Origin: DATGXB01 sp035298905
GTDB taxonomy: Bacteria > Cyanobacteriota > Cyanobacteriia > Cyanobacteriales > Nostocaceae
Direction: 5' to 3'
NCBI GenBank assembly: GCA_035298905.1
Contig: DATGXQ010000010.1
Span: forward strand, 1-24,334
DNA length: 24,334 nt
The notes under the pieces are model-generated. The model saw only the letters and a program-made list of their open reading frames with translations, ran no database searches and was not told the origin of the DNA. This document shows, one piece after another, positions 14,110 to 22,001 of this stretch (position 1 is the first letter of the stretch; every line of letters starts with the position of its first letter). The position numbers were made by a program, and so were the translations under genes.

Positions 14110-16728
14110 ATGCAACCGACTAATCCAAACCAGTTTACGGAAAAAGCTTGGGAAGCGATCGCACAAACTCCCGATATAGCTAAACAATACCAGCAGCAGC
14201 AAATTGAGAGTGAACACTTGATGAAAGCACTGCTGGAACAAGAGGGACTGGCTAATGCTATCTTTACTAAAGCAGGTGTAAGTCTGCAAAAGTTACGCGA
14301 TCGCTCAGAGCAGTTTATAGCCCGTCAGCCAAAAGTCTCCGGTAGTAGTAGTTCTGTATTTTTGGGACGCAGTTTAGACCAACTTCTAGACCGTGCGGAG
14401 GCTTATCGTCAAGAGTTTAAAGATGAGTTTATTTCTGTTGAACACATATTACTCGCTTATGCTAAAGATGAGCGTTTTGGCAAAAGTCTACTCCAAGAAT
14501 TTGGTTTAGACGAGAATAAACTAAAAAATATTATTAAACAAATTCGGGGGAGCCAAAAAGTGACAGACCAAAGTCCAGAAGGAAAATATCAATCTTTAGA
14601 AAAGTATGGCCGGGACTTGACTGAAGCCGCACGTCAAGGTCAGCTTGATCCGGTAATTGGTCGTGATGATGAAATTCGTCGTACGATCCAAATTCTCTCC
14701 CGTCGAACAAAGAATAACCCAGTTTTAATTGGTGAACCAGGGGTAGGTAAAACCGCTATTGCTGAAGGTTTAGCCCAACGGATTGTTGCTGGTGATGTTC
14801 CTCAATCCCTCAAAGACCGGAAATTAATTGCTTTAGATATGGGTGCTTTAATTGCGGGTGCAAAATTCCGGGGTGAATTTGAAGAACGTCTGAAAGCAGT
14901 ATTAAAAGAAGTGACTGAATCGGGCGGAAATATAGTACTATTTATAGATGAGATTCATACTGTTGTTGGTGCTGGTGCAACTCAAGGCGCAATGGATGCG
15001 GGAAATTTACTCAAACCCATGTTAGCGCGGGGTGAGTTACGGTGTATTGGGGCGACAACTTTAGATGAATACCGCAAATATATTGAAAAAGATGCGGCTT
15101 TAGAAAGACGTTTTCAACAGGTTTTTGTAGACCAGCCAAATGTAGCAGATACAATCTCTATTTTGCGCGGTTTGAAAGAACGCTATGAGGTACATCATGG
15201 GGTAAAAATTTCTGATAGTGCGCTAGTAGCTGCTGCTACCTTATCTAATCGTTATATTAGCGATCGCTTCCTCCCGGATAAAGCCATTGACTTAGTAGAC
15301 GAAGCCGCAGCTAGGCTCAAAATGGAGATTACCTCTAAACCAGAGGAACTAGACGAAATCGATCGCAAAATCCTCCAACTGGAAATGGAGAAGCTTTCCC
15401 TCAGAAAAGAAAGTGACCCCGCTTCCCGTGAACGTCTAGACAAAATTGAAAAAGAACTGGCGGATTTAAAAGAGGAACAAAGAACCCTCAGCGCTCAATG
15501 GCAATCTGAGAAAGATATTATCACCAAAATCCAATCAGTAAAAGAAGAAATTGACCGAGTTAACTTAGAAATTCAACAAGCAGAAAGAAATTACGACCTC
15601 AACCGGGCTGCTGAATTAAAATACGGTAAACTTACAAGTCTACATCGTCAATTAGAAACTGTAGAACAAGAACTATCCCAAGCCCAAGGAACAGGTAAAT
15701 CTCTGCTGCGAGAAGAAGTCACCGAAGCCGACATCGCGGAAATTATTTCTAAGTGGACAGGTATCCCAATTAGTAAATTGGTAGAATCGGAAAAAGAAAA
15801 ACTGCTACACTTAGAAGATGAACTGCACCACCGTGTGATCGGGCAAGAAGCCGCAGTTACTGCTGTAGCTGATGCCATTCAACGTTCCCGCGCGGGACTG
15901 GCTGACCCCAACCGACCCATAGCTAGTTTTATCTTCCTGGGTCCGACGGGGGTAGGAAAAACTGAACTAGCCAAAGCCCTAGCTTCCTATATGTTCGACT
16001 CCGAAAACGCCTTAGTGCGAATCGATATGTCGGAATATATGGAAAAACACGCAGTTTCCCGGTTAATTGGCGCACCTCCTGGCTATGTGGGTTATGAAGA
16101 AGGAGGACAATTAACAGAAGCTATTCGTCGTCGTCCCTATGCGGTAATTCTCTTTGATGAAATTGAGAAAGCCCACCCCGACGTATTTAATATTTTCCTG
16201 CAAATCCTTGATGATGGTCGTGTCACCGATTCCCAAGGACGGACGGTAGACTTTAAGAATAGTATCATTATCATGACCAGTAATATCGGTTCTCAGTATA
16301 TTCTGGATATTGCTGGAGATGATAACCGTTATGATGAAATGCGGATGCGGGTGATGGAAGCAATGCGGAACAGCTTCCGGCCAGAGTTTCTCAACCGCAT
16401 TGATGAGGTGATTATCTTCCACAGCTTACAGCGTCAAGAACTGCGGAAAATTGTACAATTACAAGTAGATAGATTAAGAGAAAGATTGAGCGATCGCCAC
16501 ATCTCTCTCAAACTCTCTAGTAACGCTCTTGACTTTTTAGTCGATGTAGGTTATGATCCAGTGTTCGGCGCACGTCCACTGAAAAGAGCGATTCAGCGTG
16601 AACTAGAAACACAAATCGCTAAAGCTATTTTACGCGGTGAATTTAACGACGGCGATACCATCTTTGTTGATGTACAATATGAGCGTCTTTCCTTCAGTCG
16701 GTTGTCAAATGAAATTATGACAATCTAA
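14110..16728 (+). CDS. clpB: ATP-dependent disaggregase ClpB
   Basis: ClpB (872 residues) is the hexameric AAA+ chaperone that pulls polypeptides out of aggregates together with DnaK. Domain order is complete: Clp N-domain (about 1-150, FTEKAWEAIAQTPDIAKQ), NBD1 with Walker A GEPGVGKT at 208-215 and Walker B VLFIDEIHT, the long coiled-coil middle domain (about 405-530) that distinguishes ClpB from ClpC/ClpA, and NBD2 with Walker A GPTGVGKT at 611-618 and ILFDEIEKAH. There is no ClpP-binding loop signature. Start ATG 14110 (MQPTNPNQF) is the usual family N-terminus; the open frame extends 61 codons upstream, including an in-frame ATG at 14041, but those residues are not ClpB-like. It is monocistronic with its own terminator. 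Cyanobacteria often carry two ClpB paralogues; which one this is cannot be said. Confidence 0.97.
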   Translation: MQPTNPNQFTEKAWEAIAQTPDIAKQYQQQQIESEHLMKALLEQEGLANAIFTKAGVSLQKLRDRSEQFIARQPKVSGSSSSVFLGRSLDQLLDRAEAYRQEFKDEFISVEHILLAYAKDERFGKSLLQEFGLDENKLKNIIKQIRGSQKVTDQSPEGKYQSLEKYGRDLTEAARQGQLDPVIGRDDEIRRTIQILSRRTKNNPVLIGEPGVGKTAIAEGLAQRIVAGDVPQSLKDRKLIALDMGALIAGAKFRGEFEERLKAVLKEVTESGGNIVLFIDEIHTVVGAGATQGAMDAGNLLKPMLARGELRCIGATTLDEYRKYIEKDAALERRFQQVFVDQPNVADTISILRGLKERYEVHHGVKISDSALVAAATLSNRYISDRFLPDKAIDLVDEAAARLKMEITSKPEELDEIDRKILQLEMEKLSLRKESDPASRERLDKIEKELADLKEEQRTLSAQWQSEKDIITKIQSVKEEIDRVNLEIQQAERNYDLNRAAELKYGKLTSLHRQLETVEQELSQAQGTGKSLLREEVTEADIAEIISKWTGIPISKLVESEKEKLLHLEDELHHRVIGQEAAVTAVADAIQRSRAGLADPNRPIASFIFLGPTGVGKTELAKALASYMFDSENALVRIDMSEYMEKHAVSRLIGAPPGYVGYEEGGQLTEAIRRRPYAVILFDEIEKAHPDVFNIFLQILDDGRVTDSQGRTVDFKNSIIIMTSNIGSQYILDIAGDDNRYDEMRMRVMEAMRNSFRPEFLNRIDEVIIFHSLQRQELRKIVQLQVDRLRERLSDRHISLKLSSNALDFLVDVGYDPVFGARPLKRAIQRELETQIAKAILRGEFNDGDTIFVDVQYERLSFSRLSNEIMTI

Positions 16729-16753
16729 ATTTTTTCATAAAATATCAATAAAA

Positions 16754-16784
16754 GCCCAGTTTTGAGGAAAAGCTGGGTTTTTTG
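16754..16784 (+). terminator. Rho-independent terminator of clpB
   Basis: CCCAGTTTT-GAGG-AAAAgCTGGG (one bulged G) folds into a nine-pair stem with a four-base loop, followed by TTTTTT. It begins 26 bases after the clpB stop codon. Confidence 0.9.
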
Positions 16785-17117
16785 CTATTTATCTAAATTT
16801 TATTAAAAAATACATCTTTTCTTAAAAAGTTCACTATTTTCAAAAAAATATGGAACTATATTTGAGATAAATTAATCTGTCAATAGCATAAAGCTCCAAC
16901 TTTCTCCAGTCAATCAGATGACAAGCATTGAAAGTACATACCTCGTCAAAATTAACTAACTAACAAAACAGGGTTATGAATATTGAACGCAGATGGACGC
17001 AGACGGACGCAGATAGACGCTGATAAGTAGTAGATATTGTTGTGAATTATTTACGTTAATGTGTAAATGATTGTGCATGAGGACTTACATACAGTCAATA
17101 GTCAAAATCCTTACATT
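16785..17117. other. Intergenic region after clpB
   Basis: An AT-rich stretch with no coding frame. It carries a decamer repeat at 16987-17026 (listed separately) and should contain the promoter for the Nif11-type gene, but no clear -10/-35 pair was seen. Confidence 0.5.
16987..17026. repeat. Tandem decamer array (ACGCAGATGG, four units)
   Basis: Three near-identical units (ACGCAGATGG, ACGCAGACGG, ACGCAGATAG) followed by a diverged fourth (ACGCTGATAA). This ACGCAGA-type repeat is widespread in cyanobacterial intergenic DNA; a related short array is at 10401-10430. Confidence 0.85.
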
Positions 17118-17152
17118 TTTTGAATTTTGAATTTTGAATTTTGAATTTTAAA
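17118..17152. repeat. Tandem heptamer array (TTTTGAA, five units)
   Basis: Four TTTTGAA units and one TTTTAAA. It is the reverse complement of the array at 9904-9945. It ends one base before the ATG of the Nif11-type gene, where the ribosome binding site would normally be. Confidence 0.85.
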
Positions 17153-17153
17153 T

Positions 17154-17366
17154 ATGTCCTTAGAACAAGTCCAGGCTTTTTATCAACTTTTGTCATCAGA
17201 CCAGAAGGTTTATGAACTGTATCTAAATAAATGTTGTCAAATAGGAATTTTAGGGAGTTATCATTGGGACAAGAAAAAAATCATCAATTTTGCTGCTACT
17301 CTTGGCTATTGCTTTACAGAAAATGAACTAGACCGATTATGGTTTGAAGTTGAATCGGGTTATTAG
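17154..17366 (+). CDS. Short Nif11-domain protein
   Basis: A 70-residue protein resembling the Nif11 domain. The N-terminus MSLEQVQAFYQLLSSDQKVY and the C-terminal part IINFAATLGYCFTENELDRL follow the Nif11 pattern (a helix with QVxAFY, then an A..LGY.FT..EL.. helix). Nif11 proteins occur near nitrogen-fixation genes and as leader peptides of peptide natural products (nitrile-hydratase-like/Nif11 precursors). This one stops right after the domain (WFEVESGY), with no Gly-Gly cleavage site and no core peptide, and no modification enzyme is nearby, so it is probably a free-standing Nif11 protein. The middle segment with CCQIGILGSYHWDKKK is unusual. The start codon directly follows a heptamer array, and no ribosome binding site is visible. 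The next gene starts 25 bases downstream. Confidence 0.7.
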   Translation: MSLEQVQAFYQLLSSDQKVYELYLNKCCQIGILGSYHWDKKKIINFAATLGYCFTENELDRLWFEVESGY

Positions 17367-17391
17367 TGAATAGATTTATCTCCTCCAAATC

Positions 17392-17793
17392 ATGAATATT
17401 ATGAAATTTTATTCTCTTTTTCCAACTTTACTCATTACTGGCTTTTGCTTAATTAATTCTAGTCTAGCCTTAGCAAAACAAATAAATTGGCAACCAATAC
17501 CCGGAACCAAAGGAACTGATGAATCGGGGAAAATCATTGATTTTTGGTATATAGGACGAAATACTATGACGCGCAAAGATAATATAATTAATTTTGATGT
17601 TAATGCCTACAGAAATTATATTAGGTATTCAGCAAACTGTCGTACTGCTAAAATGTCTAGGATTCGCATGGGATATATAAAAAATGGTCAAATTGTAGAT
17701 AATCAACCATTTAGCGAACCATTTTTTACAGCCAATCAAATTCAGAGGAAAGCTTTAAATTATGCTTGTGCTATTTCTAAAAAGAAATCTTAA
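17392..17793 (+). CDS. Small secreted protein, surface-adhesin-E-like
   Basis: A 133-residue protein with a signal peptide (core FPTLLITGFCLINSSLALA, cleavage after ALA at about residue 28). The mature part is ~105 residues with two cysteines (in SANCRTAKM and NYACAISKK) that could form a disulfide. The pattern of a short strand around DFWYIGRNTM, a tyrosine-rich RNYIRYSANCRT and a final AxxYACA helix resembles the surface-adhesin protein E family; that match is from recall and moderate. It should be periplasmic or outer-membrane associated. A second ATG three codons in (17401) is an equally possible start. It lies 25 bases after the Nif11 gene and might share a transcript, although secretion sets it apart. 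Confidence 0.6.
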   Translation: MNIMKFYSLFPTLLITGFCLINSSLALAKQINWQPIPGTKGTDESGKIIDFWYIGRNTMTRKDNIINFDVNAYRNYIRYSANCRTAKMSRIRMGYIKNGQIVDNQPFSEPFFTANQIQRKALNYACAISKKKS

Positions 17794-17826
17794 GGTAAGT
17801 AATTAATCTCTCAGAATCTAATTTTT

Positions 17827-17851
17827 TAGGGGGGAAGAAATTCCGCCCCTA
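17827..17851. terminator. GC-rich hairpin between convergent genes
   Basis: TAGGGG-G-GGAA-GAAA-TTCC-G-CCCCTA is a nearly perfect stem with one G-G mismatch and a GAAA (GNRA) tetraloop. It lies between the stop codons of the converging genes at 17793 and 17896. There is no T-run on the 3' side for either strand, so termination would be atypical. Confidence 0.45.
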
Positions 17852-17895
17852 GCAGTAAATTCAACTAAGCTGAGTGCTGATCGCTAATTGGTTAA

Positions 17896-18471
17896 TTAAA
17901 AAGAAGAACCTGGCTGTTTTAAAAATTCTTCTTCGTATACAGTAGATTTACGCCCTAAAATTTTATTGCGATGGGGAAAACGTCCGAATTTCTCGATAAT
18001 CTCTTTGTGACGCAAAGCATATTGTATCACCTCAGCACTAACAGGATCATCACCCAGTTGTTGAAATAACTTGACACACTGGCGTTGATCTTCTAAATTT
18101 TCGCTATGTTCCAAAGGTAAATAAATAAACCAACGCTGCACAGGCAACAATTGTTGATCATAACCTTGAGCAACTGCGTGTTTTGCGGCTGAAACTGCCT
18201 CCCAATCAGTAGCAAAGGCTTGGGGAGTATCGCGGAACAGGTTGCGAGGAAATTGATCTAGCAGCAGAATTAGGGCTAGACAAGTTTGTGGTGTATTGAT
18301 CCAGTCGTCTAACTGACCTGCTGCTGCTTTTTGGTAATCTTCAAGAAATTTAACACGGATTTCTTGGTCAAATTTCGGTGATTTGTTAAACCAAAATTGT
18401 CGCGGTTTACCGTAGTCTGGTGCATCTGGATAACCAAACCAAAATTCGAGGATTGTTGTTGCCTGTGACAT
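17896..18471 (-). CDS. DUF924 family protein
   Basis: A 191-residue soluble protein of the DUF924 family, which is common in bacteria and has no agreed function. Diagnostic parts are the start ILEFWFGYPDAPDYGKPRQFWF, the conserved LALILLLDQFPRNLFRDTPQAF, the WFIYLPLEHSENLEDQ motif and the ending HKEIIEKFGRFPHRNKILGR, in the usual order and at the usual length. The fold is all-helical, TPR-like. It begins at an ATG only five bases after the stop of the SRPBCC gene, so it is the second gene of a two-gene operon. The operon partner suggests no particular role. Confidence 0.9.
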   Translation of the reverse strand: MSQATTILEFWFGYPDAPDYGKPRQFWFNKSPKFDQEIRVKFLEDYQKAAAGQLDDWINTPQTCLALILLLDQFPRNLFRDTPQAFATDWEAVSAAKHAVAQGYDQQLLPVQRWFIYLPLEHSENLEDQRQCVKLFQQLGDDPVSAEVIQYALRHKEIIEKFGRFPHRNKILGRKSTVYEEEFLKQPGSSF

Positions 18472-18476
18472 TGCTG

Positions 18477-19034
18477 TTATTTACTATTACAAAGCACTTG
18501 TCGCATTTTACGCATATTTGCTGGCAACTCCAAGCTCATCGCTTGTTGAATAAAAATTGAGGGAATAGGAATGTTGGGAGTAGCTTGCACAGAATAGGCT
18601 AGTATTGTGCCTTTACCATAATCTTGCAGTTCTAGATTTGCTTGAAAGTCTTCAAAAGTTCCCTTTTCCATGTAGAATTTTACCTGCTGTTCGATTACTT
18701 CCACAACAGTTAAATAAATTTCTACTTGAGCGGTGAAAAATATAAAGTTTTTCTGTGCTGCTTGATACAGTTTTTTAACCTCCCCTTTGCTAATGATTTC
18801 ACTTTTGGTAAAATCAGAAAAGTATTGTACCCAGCGTGGGTAATCTGTGATTTGCTCCCAGACTTTCGATCGCCCCAAGGGCAAATACATCCAAGCGGTA
18901 ACAGCACCACCACAAGCGGTATGCGATCGCGTTTGTAGCAAAATCTCACCCTGCACCAGTAATCTCTGTTTATCTTGACTCCAAGGCATATTTGGAACTT
19001 TCATTGTTGAGTCTGGAGTGTGAAACGCAGACAT
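18477..19034 (-). CDS. SRPBCC (START-like) family protein
   Basis: A 185-residue protein with a helix-grip SRPBCC/polyketide-cyclase-like domain. After ~40 variable residues, AVTAWMYLPLGRSKVWEQIT then DYPRWVQYFSDFTKSEII is the typical opening helix and strand of the family. Later strands (FTAQVEIYLTVVE and TILAYSVQATPNIPIPSIF) and a C-terminal helix (LELPANMRKMRQVL) complete it. Such domains bind hydrophobic ligands; the cyanobacterial members are uncharacterised. ATG 19034 has GAGGAG about 15 bases upstream; an internal ATG eleven residues in is possible. It is the first gene of a pair with the DUF924 gene, five bases apart. Confidence 0.8.
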   Translation of the reverse strand: MSAFHTPDSTMKVPNMPWSQDKQRLLVQGEILLQTRSHTACGGAVTAWMYLPLGRSKVWEQITDYPRWVQYFSDFTKSEIISKGEVKKLYQAAQKNFIFFTAQVEIYLTVVEVIEQQVKFYMEKGTFEDFQANLELQDYGKGTILAYSVQATPNIPIPSIFIQQAMSLELPANMRKMRQVLCNSK

Positions 19035-19517
19035 AGTGATTTTTGTTACTCCTCAATTGATCCACTAAACCAGAGGATAAAACTGCAAGCTAACGGATTA
19101 GATTGAGTTTAACTCTTTAAATTCTAGTTACAACCTAATTTGTGTCTTTTCTGGACGTGATTGAGAATCAGTCGTCGTTACTCTAAATATACTTAAAAAT
19201 ATTGTATCTATAGTTACATTTATATGATAAAACTGGGAACAGTGAGTTTATGGCCGCACCAATCAATGGAAGGTAAAGTAGATAGTGGTTAGCATCTCAC
19301 AAATAGACTTACAGCAGGGAACAGGGAACTCTTAACAGGGAACAGGGTTGAAACTCCTTTAACATCAGGCTTTGTTATGAACGTCTGTACTTCATTTATC
19401 CCAAAAGTGCTGTAAATATTCATTGATTTGGATATGTAAACCTCTGATTAGAATCTACCCAATTTCCAAGGAAAAATAATTAAAGTAAATGTAAAGTTAG
19501 TTGAGGCTGAGATAAGA
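19035..19517. other. Divergent intergenic region with GGGAACA repeats
   Basis: This 483-bp region separates divergent genes, so both promoters lie here, but none is clear. At 19314-19347 it holds three GGGAACA-type units; the 24 bases at 19324-19347 are identical to those at 24207-24230. No coding frame was found. Confidence 0.5.
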
Positions 19518-19712
19518 GTGAATCAATCTTCCTTAAATCGTAAGTTAACACAAATTTTCGGGATTTTGCTGGGAATGGGAATAGCGCTGTGGGTGCTGAG
19601 GGGCTTTGGAATATTGACTTTTCTGCCTGGTGGTGTAATTTGGCTATTGTTATTTGGTGCGATCGCCGTGGCAGTCATCAGTTATGCTCAAAGGACTTGG
19701 TGGCGGATTTAA
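19518..19712 (+). CDS. Small two-helix membrane protein
   Basis: A 64-residue protein starting at GTG, with AGATAAGA just upstream as a weak ribosome binding site. Two hydrophobic segments (about residues 12-30, IFGILLGMGIALWVLRGFGI, and 35-55, GGVIWLLLFGAIAVAVISYA) are joined by a short loop containing LTFLPG, and the end is basic (QRTWWRI). It resembles a small membrane protein often seen in cyanobacterial genomes, but I know no function. The exported TPR protein begins 125 bases downstream on the same strand and might be expressed with it. Confidence 0.65.
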   Translation: MNQSSLNRKLTQIFGILLGMGIALWVLRGFGILTFLPGGVIWLLLFGAIAVAVISYAQRTWWRI

Positions 19713-19837
19713 GCGGGAGCAGAAAATCGAAAAATCTCAGCAAGAACCGGGGAAAACTGGTAAATTAACTACAGTTTTCTCTCCCTTTTACTGCTTATTT
19801 TTAGCTTTTAACTGCTCACAGACACAGGTAAAGCCAG

Positions 19838-20644
19838 ATGATTAAATTAATTAGTGTTGTTCTCAGTCTGTTACTTGTGTTTGGCTGGAATGTACCAGTT
19901 ATGGCACAATCACAATCATCCAGCTACACCCAAGCAGAATTAGAGGTAGGTGATGAGTTGGCAAAACAGGCATTTAAAGCCACCAATCAAGGTGATTTTG
20001 CCACAGCTGAGAGATATTGGACTAAATTGATTGAAAGATTTCCCACCAATGCCGCAGTTTGGAGTAATCGGGGTAATTCGCGGGTCAGTCAGAATCAGTT
20101 AGAAGCAGCTCTAGAAGATTTTAACAAGTCCATTGAGTTAGCGCCCTATGCTACCGATCCTTATTTAAACCGGGGTACAGCCTTGGAAGGATTAGGCCGA
20201 TGGGAAGAGGCGATCGCTGATTATAATCACGTTTTAGAACTCGACCCCCAAGATGCTATGGCTTATAACAATCGGGGTAATGCTAAAGCAGGTTTAGGGA
20301 AATGGGAAGAAGCGATCGCCGATTATCAACAAGCCACAGCGATCGCTCCTAATTTTGCCTTTGCTAGAGCAAATTATGCTTTAGCTGTTTACGAAACCGG
20401 CAACACAGAAAAAGCCATCCGCGAAATGCGAAATATTGTCCGCAAATATCCTAAATTTGCTGATGTCCGAGCTGCCTTAACTGCCGCTTATTGGGTAGGT
20501 GGCAAAAAAGGTGAAGCAGAAAGTAACTGGGTAGCTGCCTATGGTTTGGATAGCCGCTACAAAGATATCAATTGGGTAAAAAATATCCGCCGTTGGCCAC
20601 CTAGTTTAGTAGTAGCCTTGGATAAATTCTTAAATTTAAAATAA
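19838..20644 (+). CDS. Exported TPR-repeat protein
   Basis: A 268-residue protein with a signal peptide (core ISVVLSLLLVFGWNVPVMA, cleavage after VMA at about residue 23) followed by tandem tetratricopeptide repeats over residues ~35-215. The central repeats are textbook TPRs (AVWSNRGNSRVSQNQLEAAL, PYLNRGTALEGLGRWEEAIA, AYNNRGNAKAGLGKWEEAIA), with less regular ones on both sides. The C-terminus (YKDINWVKNIRRWPPSLVVA) is the conserved end of the cyanobacterial and plastid lumenal TPR proteins. It probably acts as a protein-interaction scaffold in the periplasm or thylakoid lumen. Three HIP1 sites fall inside the gene, each encoding an AIA in or near a repeat. Confidence 0.88.
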   Translation: MIKLISVVLSLLLVFGWNVPVMAQSQSSSYTQAELEVGDELAKQAFKATNQGDFATAERYWTKLIERFPTNAAVWSNRGNSRVSQNQLEAALEDFNKSIELAPYATDPYLNRGTALEGLGRWEEAIADYNHVLELDPQDAMAYNNRGNAKAGLGKWEEAIADYQQATAIAPNFAFARANYALAVYETGNTEKAIREMRNIVRKYPKFADVRAALTAAYWVGGKKGEAESNWVAAYGLDSRYKDINWVKNIRRWPPSLVVALDKFLNLK

Positions 20645-20664
20645 AGAATTTACCTGAAAATTTA

Positions 20665-20685
20665 AGGGTGAGCATTACCCACCCT
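20665..20685. terminator. AGGGTG hairpin between converging genes
   Basis: AGGGTG (20665-20670) pairs with CACCCT (20680-20685) around a nine-base loop, 20 bases after the TPR gene stop. The plus strand has A rather than T after the stem, so termination would be weak. GGGTGGGCATTGCCCACCC-like hairpins of this sort are common after cyanobacterial genes. Confidence 0.5.
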
Positions 20686-20742
20686 AAAAAATCTTCACAC
20701 TACTTCCAGTGTCTTTGAGCTTTGTATAATAAAATTACAAAA

Positions 20743-20897
20743 TTAGTGAGAACGAAGAGGTGTACTAAGACGTTTCTTAATATCTTCTTCAAGCTTCAAT
20801 CCTAGTAGTTTGGCTAATGTAGGACTAGATTTAGCACGCTCTAAAACTTCATTCCGTTGATCAAACAAAAGATTTTCATGACCAACATTACAAAATT
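20743..20897 (-). pseudogene. Possible gene fragment downstream of the HAD gene
   Basis: On the minus strand a frame running from inside the end of the HAD gene to a TAA at 20743-20745 encodes about 50 residues that look like real protein: NVGHENLLFDQRNEVLERAK, then SSPTLAKLLGLKLEEDIKKR and LSTPLRSH. It is strongly helical with a sensible charge pattern. It has no in-frame ATG and no ribosome binding site; the nearest ATGs lie in a different frame. It could be the C-terminal tail of a lost or frameshifted gene, or a small protein with a TTG start. I do not recognise the family. Confidence 0.35.
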
Positions 20898-21686
20898 TTA
20901 CTGAATCAGTTCTCGAATCTTGTCTAGATTAAAGTGTTGAACATTGGTAAAAACTAACTCTGCACCTGCATCAATCAGTGACTCAGCATAAGCATCACGT
21001 TGTCTGACAACTTGCTGGACATGGGGAGGTAAAACACCAACTCCAAACCATTGACGAGAATTGTCTAAATTTTTCGCTTTTTCTACAGTGTACATATCTG
21101 CTACTGTGTCACCGATATAAATCACTGCTGGTTTTGTTTCACTTTCATTTGATAAGAGATTCACTGCTGCAAAAAGTCCAGTGGGGTCTGGTTTACCTGG
21201 TGCATCTTCCATGGCAATTAATACGGGAGATTGTAAACCTAAACGTCTTTCTAAAATATATTTAGCAGAACCACGAGTAGCACCACTAAAAAACCCCCAA
21301 GCAATACCCGCTTCGGTTAGTTCGTCAAAATAGCTAGATTCTACTAATAGAGGTTCGTTGCAAATATACCCATTCCAATTGATGTGATCTGTACCCCGGT
21401 AGCGAGATTGAAAATAATGGACGATCGCCTGATAATCTAGTTGTAATTCTTGTCTTGTCTGTCCTTGACTTTCAAAATAGCGGTAAATTAACTCTTGAGA
21501 ACCCTCCCAGTCATTATTCCAAATTCCTTCTGATTTTAATTTATCAATGTCTGCTGGCGTAGGTCGATAAGCTTGGGCGGTAAAATGTTCAACAGTATCG
21601 GCTAAAGCACGACGATAGGAACCGCTTACATCACGGATTACACCATCTATATCAAAAATAATAATTGCTTGTGTAGTCATGGGCAT
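20898..21686 (-). CDS. HAD-superfamily hydrolase (TIGR01548-like, phosphatase)
   Basis: A 262-residue haloacid dehalogenase-superfamily hydrolase, subfamily IA, most like the TIGR01548 group of cyanobacterial proteins. Motif I is FDIDGV (nucleophile D12, acid/base D14), motif II is the serine in FFSGATRG, motif III the lysine in GKPDPTG, and motif IV the acidic GDTVADM; all catalytic residues are present. A helical cap domain sits at about residues 25-120. It should remove phosphate from a small metabolite, which cannot be named from sequence. Start at ATG 21686; a second ATG two codons later is equally good. No operon partner is present. Confidence 0.88.
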   Translation of the reverse strand: MPMTTQAIIIFDIDGVIRDVSGSYRRALADTVEHFTAQAYRPTPADIDKLKSEGIWNNDWEGSQELIYRYFESQGQTRQELQLDYQAIVHYFQSRYRGTDHINWNGYICNEPLLVESSYFDELTEAGIAWGFFSGATRGSAKYILERRLGLQSPVLIAMEDAPGKPDPTGLFAAVNLLSNESETKPAVIYIGDTVADMYTVEKAKNLDNSRQWFGVGVLPPHVQQVVRQRDAYAESLIDAGAELVFTNVQHFNLDKIRELIQ

Positions 21687-22001
21687 GATGTTCTTATTCT
21701 TTTCTTTCTGATATCCTTAATATGAATATTTCTCTCATTTTTTGGGACAAACAGCAAACCTAAACGCTCTAAAACTTAACAATACATTCTCATTTCTATA
21801 AGTGCCAGTTAAGAGAAATATTGCTCAGTATAGTTAGAGCTTATATAAATTCAGCTTATGTCAAACTTTGATGACTAAGTGGGGACTTTTCAGCTATCAC
21901 GATCAAAACAACAGATTTGTTGGTCAACTGGTGGATTATTAGGTTAGAATAAGCGATCGCAAACTTAGTAAGTCAAGGCCGGATTTTTCCCGGAGGTGCG
22001 A
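21687..22001 (+). promoter_or_regulatory. Divergent promoter region and PSRP-3 ribosome binding site
   Basis: This region must hold promoters for the HAD gene and PSRP-3. A HIP1 site lies at about 21953. The strong site GGAGG (21992-21996) sits five bases before the TTG start of PSRP-3 and decides that start. It overlaps one arm of a short CCGG-ATTTTTC-CCGG hairpin (21979-21993), which could partly hide the site in the mRNA. Confidence 0.5.

Noticed and set aside
17154..17793. Peptide natural-product (RiPP) cluster
   Set aside because: The Nif11-like protein has no leader cleavage site or core peptide, and no modification enzyme, protease or exporter is nearby.
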